Program-made: the position numbers and the translations under genes | In this document: positions 1 to 9,242 of the stretch, in pieces | Position numbering within the stretch: the stretch's first letter is position 1 | Layout: the number at the start of each line of letters is the position of its first letter | The notes under the pieces: generated by a model | The model's database searches: none | What the model saw: only the letters and a program-made list of their open reading frames with translations | What the model was told of the DNA's origin: nothing | Source of the DNA: Psychromarinibacter sediminicola | GTDB taxonomy: Bacteria; Pseudomonadota; Alphaproteobacteria; Rhodobacterales; Rhodobacteraceae | Direction of reading: 5' to 3' | DNA: 64,000 nt | Assembly (NCBI RefSeq): GCF_029168335.1 | Contig: NZ_JARGYC010000003.1 | Span: 62,001-126,000 of the forward strand

Positions 1-755
1 ACGGCCTGATCGCCAACCTGGCCGCGGTGCCGCTGATGGGCACCATCGTGATGCCGGCGGCGGTGCTGGCGGCACTCCTCTGGCCCGCGGGCCTGTCGCA
101 CCTGGCGCTGGCGATCATGCGGCCGGCCATCGAGTGGATCCTGGGCGTGGCGCATTGGGTCTCCGGCCTCGACGGGGCGATCACGCCGGTGGTCGCGCCG
201 GGCCCCTGGGTTCTGCCGATCCTGGGCCTCGGCCTGCTCTGGCTGATCCTCTGGCAGGGCCGGGGACGGCTCGCGGGGCTTGCCCCGGCGGCCCTGGCCA
301 TCGCGCTGTGGGCGCAGGCAAAGCGGCCGCCGGTGCTGGTCTCCGACACCGGCGGCCTCGTCGGGCTGATGACGGAGACGGGGCGCGCCCTGTCGAAGCC
401 GAGGGGCGAGGGGTTCGTCGCGCTGAGCTGGCTGGAGAACGACGGCGACGCGGCGGACCAGGCCGGGGCGTTCGCGCGTCCGGGCCTCGCCGCGGGGCGC
501 TTCGACCTCGACGGGCGCAGCGTGGTCCACATCACCGGCCGCGGCGCGACGGAGCGGGTCGCCGAGAGCTGTCGCACCGCCTCGCTGGTGATCACTTCGG
601 TCGAGGCCGGCGCCGATACGGGCGCGGCCGGCCCCTGCATCCTGGTCGACGAGGCAAAGCTGCGCGAGACCGGATCGCTGGCGGTCTTTCCCGAAGCGGA
701 CCGGCTGCGTTTCGTCGGCGCGAAGACCGGCGCGCGGCGGCTGTGGTCTCAGTAG
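1..755 (+). CDS. comEC: ComEC/Rec2-family DNA uptake channel protein, C-terminal part (5' end outside window)
   Basis: The reading frame is open from base 3, so the gene starts before the window. The visible 250 residues begin with hydrophobic helices and a loop rich in Gly, Ala and Pro. They continue with a soluble end containing a Ser-Trp-Leu-Glu-Asn-Asp-Gly segment and a C-terminal Ala-Ser-Leu-Val-Ile-Thr stretch, as in the C-terminal region of ComEC/Rec2 proteins. The family forms the inner-membrane channel that admits single-stranded DNA during natural transformation. The usual metal-site histidines of the C-terminal metallo-beta-lactamase-like domain are not seen here, so this looks like the shortened version that is common in alphaproteobacteria. 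The gene converges on lexA and their stop codons overlap by 7 bases. Family assignment is inferred from a fragment only. Confidence 0.7.
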   Translation, partial: GLIANLAAVPLMGTIVMPAAVLAALLWPAGLSHLALAIMRPAIEWILGVAHWVSGLDGAITPVVAPGPWVLPILGLGLLWLILWQGRGRLAGLAPAALAIALWAQAKRPPVLVSDTGGLVGLMTETGRALSKPRGEGFVALSWLENDGDAADQAGAFARPGLAAGRFDLDGRSVVHITGRGATERVAESCRTASLVITSVEAGADTGAAGPCILVDEAKLRETGSLAVFPEADRLRFVGAKTGARRLWSQ

Positions 756-1438
756 GTGCGGATCAGCCCGACCAGCTTGCCCTGCACCTTGACCTGATCG
801 TCGCGGAACACGCGGGTCTCGTAGGCCGGGTTCGCCGCCTCCAGCGCGATGGCCCCGCCCTTGCGGCGGAAGCGCTTCAGCGTGGCCTCCTGGCCCTCGA
901 CCAGCGCCACGACGATGTCGCCGTTGTCGGCCGTCGCCGCCTCGCGGATGACGACGATGTCGCCGTCGTTGATCCCGGCGTCGATCATCGAGTCGCCGCG
1001 CACTTCCAGCGCATAGTGGTTCGCCGTGCCCGACACCATGCCGCCCGGCACCGACACCTGCCGCTCGACATGGCTGATCGCCTCGATCGGCACGCCGGCC
1101 GCGATCCGGCCCATCAGCGGCAGTTCGGCGGCGGCGCCGGTCGCCACGCCCAGCGCCCGCGCCGGCGGCGCGCTCCGGCTGCCCTCGATGACGCGCGGCT
1201 TGAAGCCCGCGGCCTTCTCCATCGACTCCGGCAGCTTGACGATCTCGATGGCCCGCGCCCGATGCGCCAGCCGCCGGATGAAGCCACGCTCTTCCAGCGC
1301 CGTGATCAATCGGTGGATGCCCGATTTCGACCGCAGGTCCAGCGCCTCCTTCATCTCGTCGAAGGAGGGCGGCACGCCGTCGCGCTGCATCCGCCTGTTG
1401 ATGAAATCCAGAAGTTCCAGTTGCTTCCTGGTCAGCAT
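749..1438 (-). CDS. lexA: LexA repressor (SOS regulator, self-cleaving)
   Basis: This 229-residue protein is the transcriptional repressor of the SOS response. An N-terminal winged helix-turn-helix (about residues 1-70, starting [10 protein letters not shown]) binds operators, and a C-terminal S24 peptidase domain allows RecA-stimulated self-cleavage. The cleavage pair Ala114-Gly115 lies in [10 protein letters not shown]. The catalytic pair is Ser150 (RGDSMIDAG) and Lys188 (ATLKRF). The open frame extends 28 codons upstream, but the chosen ATG matches the conserved LexA start and leaves room for the operator. Transcription is probably autoregulated from the SOS box at 1494-1508. The gene follows moeA on the same strand but has its own promoter in the 96-base gap. 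Confidence 0.97.
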   Translation of the reverse strand: MLTRKQLELLDFINRRMQRDGVPPSFDEMKEALDLRSKSGIHRLITALEERGFIRRLAHRARAIEIVKLPESMEKAAGFKPRVIEGSRSAPPARALGVATGAAAELPLMGRIAAGVPIEAISHVERQVSVPGGMVSGTANHYALEVRGDSMIDAGINDGDIVVIREAATADNGDIVVALVEGQEATLKRFRRKGGAIALEAANPAYETRVFRDDQVKVQGKLVGLIRTY

Positions 1439-1493
1439 TGCCTCGCCCCTGCCTCGCGGCCGTTCGATATGGTCACCACCGCGTTCAGGGAAT

Positions 1494-1522
1494 GTTCTAA
1501 GCCCGTTCTCTATATGTGTCAA
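1494..1522 (-). promoter_or_regulatory. lexA promoter with SOS box GTTC-N7-GTTC
   Basis: The box reads GTTCTAAGCCCGTTC on the plus strand (1494-1508), an exact match to the direct-repeat LexA operator described for Rhodobacter and other alphaproteobacteria. On the minus strand a perfect -35 TTGACA (1517-1522) and a -10 TAGAAC (1494-1499) are separated by 17 bases. The box therefore covers the spacer and the -10 element, about 56 bases upstream of the lexA start. This is the arrangement expected for negative autoregulation. Confidence 0.9.
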
Positions 1523-1534
1523 TGCATTCGCGAA

Positions 1535-2707
1535 TCACAACGCGATGTAGTCGACCAATGTGCCCGCCTTGCGCGCGCCGTCCCCGGGCGGGCGGACCAG
1601 AAGCGCGTCGGCCTCGGCCAGCACCGTCAACAGCGACGAATCCTGGCTGTCGAAGGCGGCGATGCCGGTCTCGGTCAGCCGGGCGCGCATGTAATGCTCG
1701 CGCGGGCCGTTCGGGCCGATATCGGCCTCCAGCGGGCGGCTGCGGCGCGGCGCGGGGCTGTGCGGCAGACCCATCATGGCGCGCACCAGCGGCAACATGA
1801 AGAGTTGCCCGCAAACCATGGCCGAGACGGGATTTCCCGGCAGCCCCAGCATGGCGGCGCCGCCGAGGCGCCCGGCCATCAGCGGCTTGCCCGGCCGCAT
1901 CGCGACCTTGTAGAAGGCGCGCTCCAGCCCCAGCTCTTCGGCCACCGGCGCCACCAGGTCGTGGTCGCCCACCGACGCGCCGCCGATGGTCACGATCAGG
2001 TCGGCCTCCTCGGCCAGCGCGAAGGCCGTCTTCAGCGAGGCCGCGTTGTCCCGCGCGATCGGCAGCAGCCGCGCCTCGGCGCCCGCCGCCTCCAGCATCG
2101 CCTTCAGCCCGAAGCTGTTCGAGGCGATGATCTGGTCGGGGGCCGGGGTTTCGCCGGGCATCACCAGCTCGTCCCCGGTGGCGATCAGCGCCACGACCGG
2201 CCGCCGCCGCACCGGGATCTCGGGGATGTTCATCGCGGCCAGCAGCGCCACGTCCTCCGGCCGCAGCAGCCGCGGCGCGGCCACGGTGTCGCCGGTCCGG
2301 AAATCCACGCCCAGCGGCCGCACATGCGGACCGCCCCCCAGCGTGTCGGACAGGGTGATCCGGTCGCCGTCGCGGGTCACGTCCTCCTGGATGACGACCC
2401 GGTCCGCGCCGTCCGGCACCGGGGCGCCGGTGAATATCCGCACCGCCTGGCCCGGCCCGACCGTGCCGGCGAAACCGTGCCCGGCGGCCGAGGTTCCGAC
2501 CACGTCGAAGCGGGCGCCGACCGCGGCCTCGGCGGCGCGCAGGGCATAGCCGTCCATGGCGGAGGAGGGGAAGGGCGGCTGATCGCGGCGCGCGGCCACG
2601 TCCTGCGCCAGAACGCGCCCGGCCGCGTCGGCCAGGGGCGCGGTTTCCACCTCGGTGACCGTGGCCAGCGCAAGGATCTTTTCCAGGGCGGTCTCGACGG
2701 AAATCAT
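1535..2707 (-). CDS. moeA: Molybdopterin molybdenumtransferase MoeA
   Basis: MoeA (390 residues) inserts molybdate into adenylylated molybdopterin in the last step of Mo-cofactor synthesis. The N-terminal motif [10 protein letters not shown] (48-57), the central ATGDEL (175-180), the GGASVGDHD loop (241-249) that begins the MoCF-binding domain, and GLPGNPVS (287-294) are all present. The start ATG overlaps the moaC stop as ATGA, so the two are translationally coupled. The frame is open further upstream inside moaC, but that part does not resemble the family. The gene belongs to the trpG-trpD-trpC-moaC-moeA run. Confidence 0.96.
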   Translation of the reverse strand: MISVETALEKILALATVTEVETAPLADAAGRVLAQDVAARRDQPPFPSSAMDGYALRAAEAAVGARFDVVGTSAAGHGFAGTVGPGQAVRIFTGAPVPDGADRVVIQEDVTRDGDRITLSDTLGGGPHVRPLGVDFRTGDTVAAPRLLRPEDVALLAAMNIPEIPVRRRPVVALIATGDELVMPGETPAPDQIIASNSFGLKAMLEAAGAEARLLPIARDNAASLKTAFALAEEADLIVTIGGASVGDHDLVAPVAEELGLERAFYKVAMRPGKPLMAGRLGGAAMLGLPGNPVSAMVCGQLFMLPLVRAMMGLPHSPAPRRSRPLEADIGPNGPREHYMRARLTETGIAAFDSQDSSLLTVLAEADALLVRPPGDGARKAGTLVDYIAL

Positions 2708-3180
2708 GGCGCCTCGTACCGGCCCGACTTGCCGCCCTCCTTCAGGCGCAGGCGGATGCCGCCGATCTCCATCCCCTTCTCGGCCGCCTTCACCATGTCG
2801 TAGATCGTCAGGCAGGCGGTGCTGACGGCGGTCAGCGCCTCCATCTCCACGCCGGTGCGGCCGGTGGTCTTCACCGTGGCGGTGACCTGCAGGCCGGGCA
2901 GCGCGGGGTCCGGTTCGATCTCCACCGCCACCTTCGACAGCGGCAGCGGGTGGCACAGCGGGATCAGGTCGGCGGTCCGCTTCGCCCCCATGATCCCGGC
3001 CAGCCGGGCCACGCCAGCCACGTCGCCCTTCTTGGCGCGGCCTTCGGTAATCAGATCAAGGGTTTCGGGCGTCATCTTCACGTGCCCCTCGGCGACGGCC
3101 GTCCGGGCGGTGACCTCCTTGTCGGAGACGTCGACCATCTGCGCGTCGCCCTTGGCGTCGAAATGCGTGAGCCCCGCCAT
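2704..3180 (-). CDS. moaC: Cyclic pyranopterin monophosphate synthase MoaC
   Basis: MoaC (158 residues) converts 3',8-cyclo-dihydro-GTP to cyclic pyranopterin monophosphate, the second chemical transformation of Mo-cofactor synthesis with MoaA. The protein shows the full family signature: LCHPLPL (75-81) with the catalytic-site His, GVEMEALTA (110-118), and Tyr-Asp-Met-Val-Lys (127-131) carrying the conserved Asp and Lys. Its length is normal. The start codon overlaps the trpC stop by one base (TGATG) and its stop overlaps the moeA start, so it sits inside a compact operon. No moaA is seen in the window. Confidence 0.97.
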   Translation of the reverse strand: MAGLTHFDAKGDAQMVDVSDKEVTARTAVAEGHVKMTPETLDLITEGRAKKGDVAGVARLAGIMGAKRTADLIPLCHPLPLSKVAVEIEPDPALPGLQVTATVKTTGRTGVEMEALTAVSTACLTIYDMVKAAEKGMEIGGIRLRLKEGGKSGRYEAP

Positions 3181-3983
3181 CAGGCCGGCACCGGATCGGC
3201 CAGCAGCGCCCGCGTCGCCGCGGCCACGTCGTCCTGGCGCATCAGGCTCTCGCCGATCAGGAAGGCGCGCGCGCCGCAGCCCGCCATTTCCGCCAGATCG
3301 GCCGGCGTGAACAGGCCCGATTCCGAGATCATCAGCCGGTCCGCCGGCACCCGCTCGGACAAGGTCCGCGTCACGTCGAGCGAGGTCTCGAAGGTCTTCA
3401 GGTCGCGATTGTTGATCCCGAGGAGCGGCGAGGAGAGCCGCAAGGCTCGATCGAGCTCGGCGCCGTCATGGACCTCGACCAGCACGTCCATGCCCCAGTC
3501 GGCCGCCGCGGCCTCCAGCTCGGCCGCCTGCGCGTCCGACACGCTCGCCATGATGATCAGGATGCAGTCCGCCCCCAGCGCGCGCGCCTCGGCGACCTGG
3601 TAGGTGTCGTACATGAAGTCCTTGCGCAGGACGGGCAGGGCGCAGGCCGCGCGCGCGGCCGTCAGGTAGGTGTCGGCGCCCTGGAAGCTCGGCGTGTCGG
3701 TCAGCACCGACAGGCAGGTGGCGCCGCCCGCCGCATAGGCCCGCGCCAGGGCCGGCGGGTCGAAATCCGCGCGGATCAGCCCCTTGGACGGGCTGGCCTT
3801 CTTGATCTCGGCGATCAGGCCATAGCCGTCGGCCGTCACCGCGCGCAGCCGGTCGCCGAAGCCGCGCACCGGCGGCGCCGCCCGGGCGGTCGCCTCGACA
3901 TCCGCCAGCGGCCGGCCCGCCTTGCGCCCGGCCACCTCTTCGAGCTTGTACGCCTTGATCCGGTCCAGAACCGTGCCGCTCAT
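3180..3983 (-). CDS. trpC: Indole-3-glycerol phosphate synthase TrpC
   Basis: This 267-residue TIM-barrel enzyme closes CdRP to indole-3-glycerol phosphate in tryptophan synthesis. The family motifs are in order: [11 protein letters not shown] (58-68) with the catalytic Lys, [12 protein letters not shown] (91-102), [11 protein letters not shown] (119-129) with the second catalytic Lys, [12 protein letters not shown] and [10 protein letters not shown] with the late-strand Glu and Ser. The start ATG overlaps the trpD stop (ATGA), and the stop overlaps the moaC start. It is a stand-alone TrpC with no fused TrpF domain. Confidence 0.97.
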   Translation of the reverse strand: MSGTVLDRIKAYKLEEVAGRKAGRPLADVEATARAAPPVRGFGDRLRAVTADGYGLIAEIKKASPSKGLIRADFDPPALARAYAAGGATCLSVLTDTPSFQGADTYLTAARAACALPVLRKDFMYDTYQVAEARALGADCILIIMASVSDAQAAELEAAAADWGMDVLVEVHDGAELDRALRLSSPLLGINNRDLKTFETSLDVTRTLSERVPADRLMISESGLFTPADLAEMAGCGARAFLIGESLMRQDDVAAATRALLADPVPA

Positions 3984-4999
3984 GCCGCCTCCGATGTCGC
4001 GAGGGCCAGCGCCTCGACCTTCGCTTTCGCCATGCCCGTGTCGATGCTTTGGCGGGCCATTTCAACGCCGTCGCGCAGGGTCTTCACGCGGCCGGCCACC
4101 AGGAGCGCCGCCGCCGCGTTCAACAGCACCGCGTCGCGGTAGGCGCCGGGCTCGCCCGCCAGAAGCGCGCGGAAGGCGGCGGCGTTATGTTCGGGCGAGC
4201 CGCCGAGGATCGCCTCGAAGGGATGCACCGGCAGGCCCGCCTCCTCGGGCGAGACCTCGAACTCGGTGATCTCGCCCGACGCCAGCGCCACCACCTTCGA
4301 CGGCCCCGCGATGGACAGCTCGTCCGTGCCGTCGGAGCCGTGCACGAGCCACGCCGCCTCCGAGCCCAGCGTCTTCAGCGTCTCCGCCATCGGGCGCAGC
4401 AGGGTGGCGGAAAACGCGCCGGTCAGCTGCCGCTTTACACCTGCGGGGTTGGTCAACGGGCCGAGGATGTTGAAGATCGTCCGGGTGCCCAGCTCGGTCC
4501 GGGTCGGCCCGACATGGGCCATCGCCGGGTGATGCATCGGCGCCATCATGAAACAGATGTCGACCTCTTTCAGCGCCTTTTCAACGGCCTGCGCGCCGAT
4601 CATCACCTTGATGCCCATCTGGCCCAGGGCATCCGCCGCGCCGGATTTCGACGACAGGTTGCGGTTGCCGTGCTTGGCCACCGGCACACCCGCGCCCGCC
4701 ACGACGAAGGCCGTGGCGGTGGAGATGTTCAGCGTGCCCTTGCCGTCGCCGCCGGTGCCCACGATGTCCATCGCGCCGGCGGGCGCCGAGACCTTGTGGC
4801 ATTTCGAGCGCATCACCGCGGCTGCGGCGGCATATTCCTCCACCGTCTCGCCGCGGGTGCGCAGCGCCATCAGCAGCCCGCCGATCTGGCTCGGCGTCGC
4901 CTCGCCCTCGAACAGGATCTGAAAGGCGGTCTCGGCCTCGGCCCGGGTCAGCGGGCGCTCGGCGGCGGCCCCGATCAGCGGCTTGAGGGCGTCGCTCAT
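3980..4999 (-). CDS. trpD: Anthranilate phosphoribosyltransferase TrpD
   Basis: TrpD (339 residues) transfers phosphoribose from PRPP to anthranilate. The PRPP loop [14 protein letters not shown] (81-94), the [15 protein letters not shown] segment (109-123) and the anthranilate-site region [10 protein letters not shown] are all recognisable. The start ([10 protein letters not shown]) overlaps the trpG stop as ATGA. The frame continues upstream through trpG, but that extension is only an alternative frame of trpG. Amidotransferase and phosphoribosyltransferase are separate proteins here, unlike the enteric TrpGD fusion. Confidence 0.97.
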   Translation of the reverse strand: MSDALKPLIGAAAERPLTRAEAETAFQILFEGEATPSQIGGLLMALRTRGETVEEYAAAAAVMRSKCHKVSAPAGAMDIVGTGGDGKGTLNISTATAFVVAGAGVPVAKHGNRNLSSKSGAADALGQMGIKVMIGAQAVEKALKEVDICFMMAPMHHPAMAHVGPTRTELGTRTIFNILGPLTNPAGVKRQLTGAFSATLLRPMAETLKTLGSEAAWLVHGSDGTDELSIAGPSKVVALASGEITEFEVSPEEAGLPVHPFEAILGGSPEHNAAAFRALLAGEPGAYRDAVLLNAAAALLVAGRVKTLRDGVEMARQSIDTGMAKAKVEALALATSEAA

Positions 5000-5577
5000 G
5001 CCGCCACCGGAAGCCGGTCGAGGAAGTTCTGCAACAGCCGGTGGCCGTGCTCGGTCGCGATCGATTCGGGATGGAACTGCACGCCCTCGATCGGCAGGCT
5101 GCGGTGCCGCAGCCCCATGATGACGCCGTCCTCCAGCTCGGCCGTGATCTCCAGGTCCTCCGGCAGGCTCTCGCGCTCGACCACCAGCGAGTGATAGCGC
5201 GTCGCGTTGAACGGCGAGGGCAGCCCGGCGAACACGCCCGCGCCGTCGTGGCGCACCGCGCCCATCTTGCCATGCACGATCTCGTGGCAGCGGACGACCT
5301 TGCCCCCGAAGGCCTGGCCGATGGTCTGATGGCCCAGGCACACGCCCAAAAGCGGCATGCCCGTCTCCGCCGCCGCGCCGGTCAGCGCCAGGCAGATGCC
5401 GGCCTGGTCCGGGTCGCACGGCCCCGGCGACAGGACGATGCCGTCGGGGCGCATCGCCATCGCCTCCTGCACGTCCAGCGCGTCGTTCCGGCGCACGGTC
5501 ACGTCGGCGCCCAGCTCGCCCAGGTAATGGGCGAGATTCCAGGTGAAGCTGTCGTAGTTGTCGATCAGCAGGATCAC
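4996..5577 (-). CDS. trpG: Anthranilate synthase component II (glutamine amidotransferase) TrpG
   Basis: This 193-residue class I amidotransferase delivers ammonia from glutamine to TrpE. The nucleophile Cys80 lies in GVCLGHQ, and the His169-x-Glu171 pair lies in QFHPES. The protein starts [14 protein letters not shown], the canonical start, from a GTG codon at 5577. It is first in the trpG-trpD-trpC-moaC-moeA run and is transcribed divergently from yibQ. Its partner trpE lies 2.1 kb away on the same strand with yibQ between them, the same order as reported for Rhodobacter sphaeroides. Confidence 0.96.
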   Translation of the reverse strand: MILLIDNYDSFTWNLAHYLGELGADVTVRRNDALDVQEAMAMRPDGIVLSPGPCDPDQAGICLALTGAAAETGMPLLGVCLGHQTIGQAFGGKVVRCHEIVHGKMGAVRHDGAGVFAGLPSPFNATRYHSLVVERESLPEDLEITAELEDGVIMGLRHRSLPIEGVQFHPESIATEHGHRLLQNFLDRLPVAA

Positions 5578-5702
5578 GTGCGCCTCGCAAAGCTTTGGGG
5601 GTGCCCCCGGTTTCGCATCGCGCTATACATGGGCCGAGGCCGGGCCGAGGGTCAAGGTGCCCGGCGCGAATAACGACGACGGCACGCGGAGGCGAGGGCA
5701 CG

Positions 5703-7682
5703 GTGCGTGGATTTCTCTCGGGCGCAGTACTGGGCGCGGTGATCTCGGGGGTCGGGATGACCGCGGGATCCTACATGGCCGGACCGGTGATGCTGTCCGG
5801 GCCCGCGCCCGAGGCGGAGGTCGCGGCGCCGCCGGGCGCGGAGGTCGCCGAGGGCCGCCCCGACACCGCGCCGGAGGTGCCTGCCGCCGAGACGGCGCCC
5901 GCCGAATCCGACGCGCCCGAGGCACCGACGCCCGAGATGGCCGCACCGCCGGACCCCGAGACGGCGCCGGCCGGGACGCCCGATGCCGACACCGACGCCG
6001 AGGCCGAGATGTCCTCTCCGGACAGCCCGGATGCCTCGGACGTGACGCTCTCCGAGCCCGAGGACACGGTGCAGCCGACGCCCGAGGCCGCGCCGCCCAC
6101 CGAGCCGGAGGCGGAGGCGCCGCCGCGGGTGACGGCGCCTGAGGCGCCGACCGACGGTCCCGCGGCCCCGGACCCGGTCGCGACGGCCGAGGCGCCGCCC
6201 GCGACGCCCGCGCCCGAGAGCGTGGCGGAGACGGACGGGGCGCGGCCGGATTTGCCCGCACCAGAGGACGACACCGCGGGCGCGGAGCCGGCGGGCGCCG
6301 ACGCGCCGGAGGAGGTGACCGCCGAGGTCTCCACGCCCGCGCCCACCGCACCGGATGGCGAGGGCGCGCCCGAGACGCCGGGCGCCGAGACCGCCGGGGG
6401 GCCGGAGGGCGCGCGGCCGGAGCTTGCCGCGCCGGATGGCGAGACCGCGGGCGCCGAACCCGCCCGGGTGCCGGACGCCCCGGGGGAGGTGACCGCGGAA
6501 GTCTCCACGCCCGCGCCCACCGCGCCGAATGGCGATGCCGCCCCCGAGGCGCCCGCCCCGGAGACCGCTGGACTGGCGGGCGAGGCGCGCCCGGAGCTTG
6601 CCGAGCCAGACGACGGCCCCACGGGCCCGGACGGCACGGCGCCGGCCGATCCCGACGCCCCGGCTGGCGTGGCCGCCGAGGTCACCGCGCCGGACCCGAC
6701 CGCCCCGGACCGCGACAGCGCGCCGGAGACGCCCGCCTCCGAGACCACCGACACGGCCGACGAGACGCGCCCCGACCTCCCGGCGCCGGCACCCGAGGCA
6801 GACGCCCCGCGGATCGCAGAGTCGGAGCCGCCCGAAGCCCCCACGCCGCCGCCGAGCGACACCGAGGGGCCGGGCATCGGCGTTCCGGTGAGCGGCCTCG
6901 GCGATCTGGCGCCGGAGGTGGAGACCGGCCGCCTGCCGTCCATCGGCGACGAAAGCGACGCAGAGGCCTCCGCGCCCGACGACGCGGAGACGGCGGCCGC
7001 CGCCGACGGCCCCGCCTTGACGGCCTACGCGACGCCGTTCGAGACGGTGCCGGGCAACCCGCTGATGTCCGTCGTCCTGCTCGATCCAGGGCCGGAGCGC
7101 CGCGACCCGGCCGCGCTGGACGGGTTTCCGGTGCCGCTGACCATCGGGCTCGACCCGACACTGCCGGGGGCGGCCGAGGCGATGGCCGCCTATCGCGCCG
7201 CCGGGCACGAGGTCGCGGTGCTGGCGCCGCTGCCGGAAGGCGCCGCGCCGGCGGATGTGGAGGTCGCCTTCCAGACCTTCCTCGACGCGGTGCCGGAGGC
7301 GGTCGCGGTGCTGGACACGCCGGCGGCGCGGCTGCAGGCCAACCGCCCGCGCGCGGCCCAGGTCAGCGCGATCCTGTCGGAGACGGGGCACGGGCTGATC
7401 ACCTACGAGCGGGGGCTGAACTCCGGCCTGCAGGTGGCCGACAGCCGCGGCGTACCGGCGACGGCGGTGTTCCGCGCCTTCGACGAGGGCGACACGCAGG
7501 TCGGCGCGATGAAGCGGCTTCTGGACGTCGGGGCGTTCCGCGCGGCGCAGGAGGGCGCCGTGGTCATGGTGGGCGAGTTGCGGCCCGACACGATCACCGC
7601 GCTGACGGAATGGGTGCTGGGCACGCGGGCGGCCACGGTGACGCTGGCGCCGGCCTCGGCCCTCCTGCAGTCCTTGCCCTGA
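5703..7682 (+). CDS. yibQ: Divergent polysaccharide deacetylase family protein (YibQ-like) with long Pro/Ala/Glu-rich linker
   Basis: The 659-residue product starts at a GTG preceded by GGAGG at 5688-5692. Residues 4-26 form one hydrophobic segment (signal anchor), so the rest is probably periplasmic. Residues about 30-445 are an acidic Pro/Ala/Glu/Thr-rich low-complexity linker with a repeated block. The end, about 450-659, is a divergent polysaccharide deacetylase domain ([41 protein letters not shown]), the family of E. coli YibQ. The classical deacetylase metal triad is not obvious, so activity is uncertain. The gene lies on the opposite strand between trpE and trpG, a placement documented in R. 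sphaeroides. The linker length is the odd feature. Confidence 0.85.
   Translation: MRGFLSGAVLGAVISGVGMTAGSYMAGPVMLSGPAPEAEVAAPPGAEVAEGRPDTAPEVPAAETAPAESDAPEAPTPEMAAPPDPETAPAGTPDADTDAEAEMSSPDSPDASDVTLSEPEDTVQPTPEAAPPTEPEAEAPPRVTAPEAPTDGPAAPDPVATAEAPPATPAPESVAETDGARPDLPAPEDDTAGAEPAGADAPEEVTAEVSTPAPTAPDGEGAPETPGAETAGGPEGARPELAAPDGETAGAEPARVPDAPGEVTAEVSTPAPTAPNGDAAPEAPAPETAGLAGEARPELAEPDDGPTGPDGTAPADPDAPAGVAAEVTAPDPTAPDRDSAPETPASETTDTADETRPDLPAPAPEADAPRIAESEPPEAPTPPPSDTEGPGIGVPVSGLGDLAPEVETGRLPSIGDESDAEASAPDDAETAAAADGPALTAYATPFETVPGNPLMSVVLLDPGPERRDPAALDGFPVPLTIGLDPTLPGAAEAMAAYRAAGHEVAVLAPLPEGAAPADVEVAFQTFLDAVPEAVAVLDTPAARLQANRPRAAQVSAILSETGHGLITYERGLNSGLQVADSRGVPATAVFRAFDEGDTQVGAMKRLLDVGAFRAAQEGAVVMVGELRPDTITALTEWVLGTRAATVTLAPASALLQSLP
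6240..6764 (+). repeat. Three tandem copies of a 57-60-residue coding repeat inside yibQ (plus a partial fourth)
   Basis: Copies start at 6240, 6411 and 6585, with a partial fourth at 6765, so the periods are 171, 174 and 180 bases. Each copy begins ARPDLPAP or ARPELAAP, continues through an acidic spacer to [14 protein letters not shown], and ends in a short PETP/ETA segment. Copies 1 and 2 are the most alike, and copy 3 is more diverged. The repeats are in frame and vary in length by whole codons, which fits expansion of a disordered periplasmic linker. Confidence 0.85.
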
Positions 7683-7722
7683 GGCGGGCGAGGGTGCGGG
7701 CGCGGCCGCGGGCGTATCGCCG

Positions 7723-9237
7723 CTATCTGTTGCCCTGTCCGGTGAAGCGGCCCGCATCCATCGCGGCGGCGCGGATCGCCTTGGACTTGTTCACCGTCTC
7801 CAGGAACTCCGCCTCCGGGTCGCTGTCGTAGACGACGCCGCCGCCGGCCTGGATATAGAGGTCGGTGCCCTTCAGCACCGCCGTCCGCAGCGCGATGCAC
7901 ATGTCCATGTCGCCACCGGCGCTGAAATAGCCCACGCCGCCGCCGTAGACGCCGCGTTTCTCGGGTTCCAGCTCGTCGATGATCTGCATCGCGCGCACCT
8001 TCGGGGCGCCCGAGACCGTGCCCGCCGGCAGCCCGGCCAGCAGCGCCGAGAGCGCGTCATGCGCGTCGGACAATTCGCCCACCACGTTCGACACGATATG
8101 CATCACGTGGGAATAGTGCTCGATGATGAACTGCTCGGTCGGCCGCACCGTCCCGACCTTCGCCACCCGGCCCACGTCGTTGCGGCCGAGATCCAGCAGC
8201 ATCAGATGCTCGGCGCGCTCCTTCTCGTCGGCCAGCAGGTCTTCCTCGTAGGCGCGGTCCTCGTCGGGCGTGGCGCCGCGCGGCCGGGTGCCCGCGATCG
8301 GCCGGATCGTCACCTCGCCGCCGAAGACCCGGACCAGGATTTCCGGGCTGGCGCCGATCACCTGGAAGCCGCCGAAGTTGAAGAAGAACATGAAGGGCGA
8401 CGGATTGGTGCGCCTCAGCGAGCGGTAGAGCGCGAAGGGGGGCAGGGTGAATTCCTGCCGCCAGCGCTGCGACGGCACCACCTGAAAGATGTCGCCCGCG
8501 CGGATGTATTCCTTGGCCTTCTCGACGGCGGCGAGATAGGCCGCGTGGCTGAAGTTCGACTGCATCTCGCCGATCTCGGCCGCCTCGCCGAGATCGCGGC
8601 TGGTATCCGCCGGCACCCGTTCCAGGTCGCGCACCGCGTCCATCACCCGCTCGGCCGCCTGCGCATAGGCCGCGCGCGCCGTGAGGCCCGAGGAGACCCA
8701 GGCCGGCGAGACCACCGTCACCTCGCCCTTCACGCCGTCCAGCACCGCCACGACCGAGGGCCGCAGCATCACCGCATCGGGCAGGCCCAGCGGGTCGGGG
8801 TTCACCTCCGGCAGATGCTCCACCAGCCGGATCATGTCGTAGCCCAGATAGCCGAACAGCCCGGCCGAGGCGGCGGGCAGGTCTGCGGGCAGGGCGATCC
8901 GGCTTTCGGCGATCACCGCGCGCAGGGTGTCGAGCGGCGGCCCGTCGAGCGGCTCGAAGGCGTCCGGGTCGAAACGGGCCGCGCGGTTGATCTCCGACGC
9001 CTCGCCGTTGCAGCGCCAGATCAGGTCGGGCTTCATCCCGATGATCGAATAGCGCCCGCGCACCTCGCCGCCGGTGACGGATTCCAGCATGAAGCTGTCG
9101 GTCCGCGCCTCGGTCAGCTTCAGCATCAGCGACACCGGCGTGTCCAGGTCGGCCGCCAGCCGGGCATGCACGATCTGGTTCTCGCCCGCCTCGTAGCCGC
9201 GCGCGAAGTCTTCGAAGGCGGGTTGCAGCTGTGCCAT
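7723..9237 (-). CDS. trpE: Anthranilate synthase component I TrpE
   Basis: TrpE (504 residues) makes anthranilate from chorismate with ammonia supplied by TrpG. The N-terminal MLES motif within the SFMLESVTGG segment is the tryptophan feedback site. The chorismate-binding half carries IAGTRPRGATPDEDR, LLDLGRNDVGRV, PAGTVSGAPKVRAM and GGGVGYFSAGGDMD, all intact. The start is MAQLQPAFEDF. The open frame runs far upstream through ppiD, but only as a shadow. It lies 5 bases downstream of ppiD on the same strand, so the two are probably cotranscribed. TrpG is encoded separately. Confidence 0.97.
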   Translation of the reverse strand: MAQLQPAFEDFARGYEAGENQIVHARLAADLDTPVSLMLKLTEARTDSFMLESVTGGEVRGRYSIIGMKPDLIWRCNGEASEINRAARFDPDAFEPLDGPPLDTLRAVIAESRIALPADLPAASAGLFGYLGYDMIRLVEHLPEVNPDPLGLPDAVMLRPSVVAVLDGVKGEVTVVSPAWVSSGLTARAAYAQAAERVMDAVRDLERVPADTSRDLGEAAEIGEMQSNFSHAAYLAAVEKAKEYIRAGDIFQVVPSQRWRQEFTLPPFALYRSLRRTNPSPFMFFFNFGGFQVIGASPEILVRVFGGEVTIRPIAGTRPRGATPDEDRAYEEDLLADEKERAEHLMLLDLGRNDVGRVAKVGTVRPTEQFIIEHYSHVMHIVSNVVGELSDAHDALSALLAGLPAGTVSGAPKVRAMQIIDELEPEKRGVYGGGVGYFSAGGDMDMCIALRTAVLKGTDLYIQAGGGVVYDSDPEAEFLETVNKSKAIRAAAMDAGRFTGQGNR

Positions 9238-9242
9238 GCGTC

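Noticed and set aside
134-2803. Very long open frames on the opposite strand of real genes (for example across moeA-lexA, across glnE at 17785-21690, and across gyrA at 59744-62560)
   Set aside because: They are shadows produced by high GC content, antisense to well-conserved proteins, and their products are Arg/Gly/Ala-rich with no family motifs.
6240-6764. Tandem repeat considered as a possible CRISPR array
   Set aside because: The period is 171-180 bases, the repeats are in frame in one ORF and there are no short identical repeats with unique spacers.
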